Assembly (NCBI RefSeq): GCF_030265065.1
Contig: NC_080410.1
Location: 19,729,898-19,793,897 of the forward strand
Direction of reading: 5' to 3'
DNA from: Corythoichthys intestinalis
Taxonomy: Eukaryota; Chordata; Actinopteri; Syngnathiformes; Syngnathidae
DNA: 64,000 nucleotides
Notes under the pieces: generated by a model
The model's input: the letters and a program-made list of their open reading frames with translations, nothing else
Told to the model about the DNA's origin: nothing
Databases searched by the model: none
Shown here: in pieces, positions 45,575 to 64,000 of the stretch
Position numbering within the stretch: position 1 is the stretch's first letter
How the letters are laid out: each line of letters opens with the position of its first letter
Position numbers and translations under genes: made by a program

Positions 45575-46760
45575 CAGTGTACACAAAAGTGAGAACACCC
45601 CTCGCATTTCTGCAGATATTTAAGTACCATACTGGCCCGAATATAAGATGGCCCTGATTATAAGACGACCCCCTCTTTTTCAAGACTCAAGTTTGAAAAA
45701 AGACTTTTTGAACACCAAATTAATTTTTATACAGAAAATAATTACAGTACATCTGAAACAAATGATTACAACAATGTATTTGAGAGAAAAAGCATGTTAT
45801 TTTGCCTCATTCAAATCTTAATATCTGAACATTTAAATATGTAACCAAAAGTGCAATCACATTCGTAAATGAATGGGTTCTGGTTTTTGAAATGTAAATA
45901 AACCAATCTATTGTGATTAAACAACATAATTGCAATAACTGCATTAACCATCAAAGTGAAGTCTAACTGTAACTGTAGTCTTGAAACAAATCTGAATAAG
46001 GAAAAACATTGCAATAAAATAATGCAAACTGGTTAAACTAAGAAGAGTAGCTGAGATCTGTCATGACAGAACATCGCTTCAATGATATCTGGCGCCATCT
46101 AGCGTCGTGAATGGGGAGAGTAGCTGAGATCTGTCATAACAGAACATCGCTTCAATGATATCTGGCGTCATCTAGCGTCGTGAATGGGTATAATGTCTAG
46201 ACCGCGAATATAAGACGACCCCCTCTTTTTCAGTCTTATTTCAATGCAAAAAACACGATCTTATATTCGGGCCAATACGGTGTATCTTTTCATGGGACAA
46301 CACTGACAAAATGACACTTTGACACAATGAAAAGTAGTCTGTGTGCAGCTTATATAGTAGAGTTAATTTATTTTCCCCTCAAAATAACTCAAAACATACC
46401 CATTAATATCTAAACCCCTGGCAACCAAAGTGAGTACACCCCTTAGAAACTACTTACATCCCTAAATGTCCAAATTGAGTACTGCTTGTCACTTTCACTC
46501 CAAAATGTCATGTGACTCGTTACAGGAGTGCTGTCAGCATTGCTGCAGAAATTGAAGAGGTGGGGGGTCAGCCTGTTACTGCTTAGACCATACGCCGCGC
46601 TCTACATCAAATTGGTGTGCATGGCTGTCACCCCAGGAGGAAGCTTCTTCTGAAGACGGTACACAAGAAAGCCCGCAAACAGTTTGCCGAAGACATGTCA
46701 ACAAATCAAATGGATTACTGGAGCCATGTCCTATGGTCTGATGAGACGGGCGGGCTTTAT
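45575..46760 (+). mobile_element. Tc1/mariner element D, truncated and split by a MITE
   Basis: Left TIR CAGTGTACACAAAAGTGAGA begins after TA (45573-45574). The element is interrupted by the MITE at 45627-46282 and resumes with TATCTTTTCATGGGACAACA. A transposase piece at 46617 onward reads HPRRKLLLKTVHKKARKQFA and SHVLWSDETG, including the first catalytic D. Everything after the SDE block is missing. Confidence 0.8.
45627..46282. mobile_element. MITE with CCCGAATATAAGA termini
   Basis: Inverted ends: CTGGCCCGAATATAAGAT on the left and ATCTTATATTCGGGCCAAT on the right, each with a nearby inner repeat TATAAGACGACCCCCTCTTT. A 72-bp unit (AGAGTAGCTGAGATCTGTCA) is tandemly duplicated at 46042-46188. 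TA flanks both sides, but whether this is a true duplication is unclear. No coding capacity. It inserted into Tc1 element D. Confidence 0.8.
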
Positions 46761-47056
46761 TGCGCGACGTCTGTAAACAGTGGTTTCCAGGGTAAAACGG
46801 ACAAATAAAAAATAGCCAGATATCTAAAAAAATTTCCTCTTTGGGGTTAGTCTCTCTTTGAGCAGTTAAAAGGAATGCTCTGTAGGGTTTTCGCCCAGAG
46901 ATGAGCTAGTTTATTATACTGTGTACTATACAGTATAGTTTGGCTTGGTTTGGCTTTAGCACATTTTATTCAATTGGCATTAGACAAAAAGTGTTTAATG
47001 TTTTTGCTACAAACCAAAAGGAAATGTATTACATTGTCAAGGTACAGCAAAATAAC

Positions 47057-47264
47057 TCTTTCAGTGCCATTGACGAAGATAGACGTCTAATCATGTCTTT
47101 TTACATCCTTGTGCTCTGAATTTTGAATTTGTTTATCATTAGTAGAAATCCAATCCATTTGAATGGGGAGGGCTAACAGCGAATGAACTTTTGTTCATTC
47201 ACTGCTAGCTCTCCCAGTTCAAGTAGAGTGGACCTCTATCACCATTAATGGCAGCCAATGAGAA
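47057..47264. repeat. Palindromic MITE copy 15
   Basis: GTGCCATTGACGAAGATAGA opens and TAATGGCAGCCAATGAGAAT closes; full-length-like, just beyond the ldlr 3' end. Its left arm resembles copies 3 and 18, so these form one subtype. Confidence 0.7.
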
Positions 47265-47349
47265 TACTGCGGTTAACTGTGAATAACAGAGCTTCAACAA
47301 TCATACTACATGCTACAGCTAAACACAAGAACCCAGAAAGGATCTAAAA

Positions 47350-48523
47350 TAAATAGATTTTTTTTATTTATGCACAGTTGACAAAATGGGTACAGCAAAG
47401 ATATCATTTCCTGAAAACTGAACAAATATTTACATTTATGAACACCCTATTTACACACGCATAAACTGGTGGGCGAATATAGAAGAAGAAAAAAACAATC
47501 AACATTTGTACATCTACACAAGTATGTAAGATTTCACCTGAAAGACAAAAACCAGCAAACATCACAATAGCCTCTCTTTGTTGTAACAAGCCACTGTAAA
47601 TAGGCATTGATTTTTATAAGGTACAATAACCTAACATTGACTTTTGAGCTACAATAAAAAGCACCATCCACTCACAATACAATGTGCTGGAGCTAAAAAA
47701 GACTGTCATCAAGCACATGTTTTTCTTTTGTCGGCAACGCTGCGTTAAATCCTGCTCCTGTGAGAGGCTAAAAATATACACGTGTTGTAGTACAACGCAT
47801 TAGGCCCCATTGGTCACACATGGTTGCATCAAAGATAAACTGAGGAATGCATAGGTCCTCTTTAGACTAAGGGTATGCAGTGCACTATTCAAGGCACTAG
47901 TAAGCAGCATTACTTGAGGTTGTTTCTCTCCAAAAGTGGTCATTTAAAATCATTACAGAAGTGATTTCTGGTATTGTAATAAGATCCCTAACTGATAAAG
48001 GCAAATTAGGTATTGCCACACATTTCACATTTGCAATCTACATTCAACTTGAAACGATAAAACCTCCGTTTCAAATAATTTCAGATTCAAGAAGAAAGAA
48101 CCCCATATTATTTTGAGAAATTGCTATTAGTCCACTCATATTTGTGCATTTCACTATGAAGCCATCAACAATATGAAAGACTTGGGTACATTTCAAGTTG
48201 TAACTTGGATCACAATGTGCAAAACTTGCATGAATTTAGTACCTTGAATCTATATTTGAATTTAAGCTAATGTGTTACATCCTTAAACCAACTAAACTAG
48301 AAGTAACTAGAAGTTGCCGCAGTAACAGAGAGATCACATACAAAGTCATTAGACTTCTTAAGACTGAAATATGAAGTTGGGGGGGGGGGGGGGGGGGGCA
48401 ACATACATAAAAGAAAATGTTAAATGATCAAAATCAACTGAACCTGGATTTCCTAGAGGATTTGTTGCAGCATAAGGATATTGTTCTCTTATAATGCTTT
48501 TGAATTCAATCTCATTTTGAGAT
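47350..48523 (-). other. ldlr: ldlr 3' UTR (inferred)
   Basis: About 1.2 kb downstream of the ldlr stop is free of the dispersed repeats found all around it. It contains AATAAA on the minus strand at 47363-47368, just before the palindromic MITE. A 20-nt G run on + (C20 in the transcript) lies at 48379-48398. Confidence 0.5.
48379..48398 (-). repeat. Homopolymer C20 in the ldlr 3' UTR sense strand
   Basis: Twenty consecutive G on the + strand, about 125 nt downstream of the ldlr stop codon in gene sense. Length is likely variable. Confidence 0.9.
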
Positions 48524-61117
<12,594 letters not shown>

Positions 61118-61159
61118 CTGTTGCAGACAGATAGTATCCACATGAGTATCTATGAAAAT

Positions 61160-63345
61160 CAAGGTAGGTTTGGTCTCAACATTGGTAGGGTGTCTACGGA
61201 CGATATAACAGAATAACCTGCATGTACACTTTTTGCTGGGGATGGAACATTAATAAAACCAAACAGATTGGGTGAGCGGGGGTCAGGGTGACATTTCTAA
61301 CCAATATGAACCTAATTAATTGATAGGCTAAATGATCTATATTGACTTACACTTTAAATTTCATGTGTATTGGTCAGGTGATACACCGTTCGATTTAAAC
61401 CTTTGTTTTCACAAACTACGAAAGAAACATCTTGAAAACTTCCAGAATAAATATCTGGATTTTATTAGCAAATATAAATTGCAATATTCGCACATAATTA
61501 TATGAACATACTCACATACTGTTATGTGAAAAAAAATTAGGACACCCCATTAAATATTCAGTTCTGTATTAAATGTTCACATTTCAATGTCTGATCTTAG
61601 TTTTACTTTATCTCTGGAAAAGAAAGTGATTGAATAGCAGGTAAACAAAAAAAAAAAATTAACATCGTTTTACTCATTAAACCAAATATATCAACAAAAA
61701 TACATATTCTAACTGAGGAAAAATATAGGACATCCTACCACCTAATAGCTAGTGTTACCCCCTTTAACCCCTTAACTTCAGCGAGACGCTATTTGTAGCC
61801 ATCTACCAGTCGTTGACATCGGTCTGAAGAACGTTTGCCCCACTCCTCAACGCAGAACACTTTCAACAGTTACTGACTGTTGAAGTGAGAGAGAACACCA
61901 TGGTGAGATCAAAGGAGCTGTCTGAGGCCTTCAGAAAGAAGACTGTAGACGCTTACGAGTCTGGTAAGGGATTTCAAAAGATATCAAAAGAATATAAAAT
62001 CAGCCATTCCACTGTCTGGAAAATATTATACAAGTGGAAGACATTTAAAACAACTGCCAACATGCTGATGTCTGGCCGTCCAGGCAAGTTCACCCCGAGA
62101 GCAGACCGCAAGATGCTAAAGAAAAGTCTCCAAAAACCCTAAAATGTCATCACTGGACCTACAGCAGGCTCTTGCGACTGTTGATGTAAAAGTGCATGTC
62201 TCTACAATCAGAAAGAGACTACACAAATTTAACATTCATGGGAGGTGTGCAAGGAAGAAACCTCCAAGAAGAACATGAGGACCAGACTGAATTTTCCCAG
62301 AGTGAATGTAGACAAAGACCAGGACTTCTGGAATAATGTTCTTTGGACAGATGAATCTAAAATTGAATTATTTGGACTCCAGAGGACATGTTTGGCATAA
62401 TACAGCATTCCAGGAAAAGAACCTCATACCAACTGTGAAACATGGAGGTGAAAGTGTCATGGTTTGGGGATGCTTTACTACAGCAGGACCTGGCCAGCTG
62501 ACCGTCATAGATTCCACCACGAATTCTATCATGAATCAGTGGGTGCTTGAGGAACATGTGAGATCATCTGTGAAAAAAATTTAACCTGACGCGAAACTGG
62601 ACCCTGCAACATGACACTGGCCCAAAAAATATGAGTAAATCCACCAAGGACTGGCTGAAAAGGGAGAAATCAAAGCCCAGATCTTGGGATGCTGTGGGGT
62701 GACTTGAAACGGGCTGTACATGCAAGAAGCCCCTCAAACATCTAACAGCTGAAAAGACTAACAACTGATTAGGAGACTAGTAGATGGCTACAAAAAGTGT
62801 CTCACTGAAGTTAAGGGGGTAAAATGGGGTAACACTAGCTAGCTAGGTGGTAGGGTGTCCTAATTTTTTCCTCAGTTAGAATATGCATTTTTGTTGATAT
62901 ATTTGGTTTAATGAGTAAAAGAATGTTAGTTTTTGTTGTTTACCTGCAATTAAACCACTTTCTTTGCCACAGATAAAGAAAAACAAGATCAGACATTGAT
63001 ATGTGAACATTTCTTAATAAAGCACTGAATATGTAACAGGGTGTCCTAATTTTTTCACATGACTGTACATACTTTTTTTTTTTTTTTTACCTCGACTATA
63101 ATTAATATATGATTATCTGACAAAATGTCTGCATAGGCTGCCAATAAAAATATTCTAAAATGAATATTGTAGAAAATAAATAAATACATTTTAAATAAAT
63201 GGATGTCATCAGCCAATCAAACGTGCATTTGAGGGGGAAAAAATGGACCGACACACTCAGCAATTGAAAAGAGGTAAATGTAAGCCTTAACATAATGAAA
63301 ATAATTCACTTAATAATGGTAGGGTCAATTCTATCCTTATAGCAT
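61160..63345. mobile_element. Second copy of the GGGCATAGGTTTG hAT MITE, split by Tc1 F
   Basis: 61160-61335 (AGGTTTGGTCTCAACATTGG, CCTAATTAATTGATAGGCTA) matches 48870-49045. 63204-63340 (TCATCAGCCAATCAAACGTG, GAGGGGGAAAAAATGGACC) matches 49624-49770. The 61519-63065 Tc1 lies between. The right terminus is degraded, so the end is approximate. Confidence 0.65.
61519..63065 (+). mobile_element. Tc1/mariner element F
   Basis: TIRs are CTGTTATGTGAAAAAAAATT on the left and AATTTTTTCACATGACTG on the right, with TA at 61517-61518 and 63066-63067. The transposase starts MVRSKELSEAFRKKTVDAYE at 61900, with an HTH (ISKEYKISHSTVWKILYKWK). A later block at 62336-62584 has VKHGGESVMVWGCF in another frame. 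Several frameshifts and a deletion near the DNDPKH region make it dead. Confidence 0.88.
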
Positions 63346-64000
63346 TTGGTAAGACAAAATTACACAAAATTCCAGCAGGTTTTTGGCTGGTACCCTGGCG
63401 TTCTGCCACAAAACAAGGATTTGATCAATCAAGGCATTTAGTCATTTTATGTTGTTTGATGATCTTGTCAACTGTGCCAAATCAGTCTCTTGATGAAGAA
63501 ATAGGCTGCCCCACTAACCTCCATCTATAATGGAGCCACTGAACTGAAAATACTAAACCGGCTTTACATTGCACTGCAAAGCTGGAGGGCTTTGAACCCA
63601 AAAGAACCACCTGTCTGTCCCAAGGCAACGGGCAGTGGAACCACCAACACTCATAAGAATACATTCACATTTGAATTCAAGCATGTTTAAGTTTGTACTG
63701 CATTAAATGAAAACGTGACTTGAAGGAACTTGACTCTTTATTGCCACGGATATCCTTGAGAGCTGTAAATCACAAGACAAACATCTGGTGCTGTCTCTAC
63801 AGTTGTGGAAAAGTCTGCATCCCTTCTTGAGCACTTAACCATAAAGTATATTATCTGTGAAGCTATTTGAAGGCATTCTTTTTGGTCCGAAAGCCATGAG
63901 GCTTGTGGTGGTTTCATTTGTTCAAATACTACCCGTTTCCAAGAAAACATAAAGTAAATGCAAAACAATCAAATATTGACAAAAGGCCACGAGTTGAAGT

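Larger units (their letters stand above)
61118..64000. other. ldlr: Probable ldlr intron 1
   Basis: The LA1 exon begins with an acceptor (TCTGCAACAG) at 61118 and needs one nucleotide of a split codon from an upstream exon. No signal-peptide exon with a fitting donor was found before the window ends, so this is most likely intron 1. It contains a split hAT MITE and Tc1 element F; 63346-64000 shows nothing recognisable. Confidence 0.6.

Noticed and set aside
61152-63302. Matching ATGAAAAT octamers at 61152-61159 and 63295-63302, looking like an 8-bp target duplication
   Set aside because: Alignment with the copy at 48870-49833 shows the element continues past 63302, so the right octamer lies inside it; the match is by chance.

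Overview
The window is nuclear DNA from a ray-finned fish, most likely an acanthomorph. It has vertebrate genes with many small exons, AT-rich introns and a dense load of teleost-type transposons (Tc1/mariner, hAT, ISL2EU-like, L2 and L1 LINEs, and a short palindromic MITE). From memory the repeat mix resembles pipefish genomes, but I could not test that.

Four host genes can be read at exon level. s1pr5 (sphingosine-1-phosphate receptor 5; + strand, single coding exon, 14026-15231) lies tail to tail with spc24 (Ndc80-complex kinetochore subunit; - strand, 5 coding exons, 19584-27482). Next is kri1 (ribosome-biogenesis factor; - strand, 18 coding exons, 30907-42878), and then ldlr (LDL receptor; - strand, 17 coding exons visible, 48524-61117; the signal-peptide exon lies outside the window). 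All reading frames close across every splice junction I assigned: spc24 198 aa, kri1 752 aa, ldlr 2618 nt of coding sequence. The human orthologues S1PR5, KRI1, SPC24 and LDLR all map to 19p13.2, so this is a conserved synteny block. The genes share a location, not a pathway: lipid signalling, chromosome segregation, 40S ribosome assembly and lipoprotein uptake.

Region by region: 1-14 kb has no host coding sequence. It holds a Tc1 element, an L2 LINE inside an unnamed inverted-repeat element, two pogo-like MITEs and several palindromic MITEs, and ends in a putative s1pr5 5' UTR exon. 14-19.4 kb is s1pr5, its 3' UTR and a hAT copy. 19.4-27.5 kb is spc24, with introns enlarged by an L1 fragment, an ISL2EU-like transposon with a THAP/DDE transposase, and a hAT copy that carries a second, nested hAT MITE. 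27.5-30.9 kb holds a Tc1 element. 30.9-42.9 kb is kri1, with hAT, Tc1 and LINE fragments in its introns. 43-47.3 kb is intergenic, with a Tc1 element split by a MITE. 47.3-61.1 kb is ldlr with its 3' UTR; its introns hold self-nested and doubly nested hAT elements and a Tc1. 61.1-64 kb is probably the first ldlr intron.

Adding the intervals listed gives roughly 30 kb of transposon-derived DNA, nearly half the window. I found no new multi-gene system. The most informative material is the layered transposon record, where target-site duplications allow relative dating, and the THAP/ISL2EU-like element. I saw no retrovirus, LTR or Polinton remnant.
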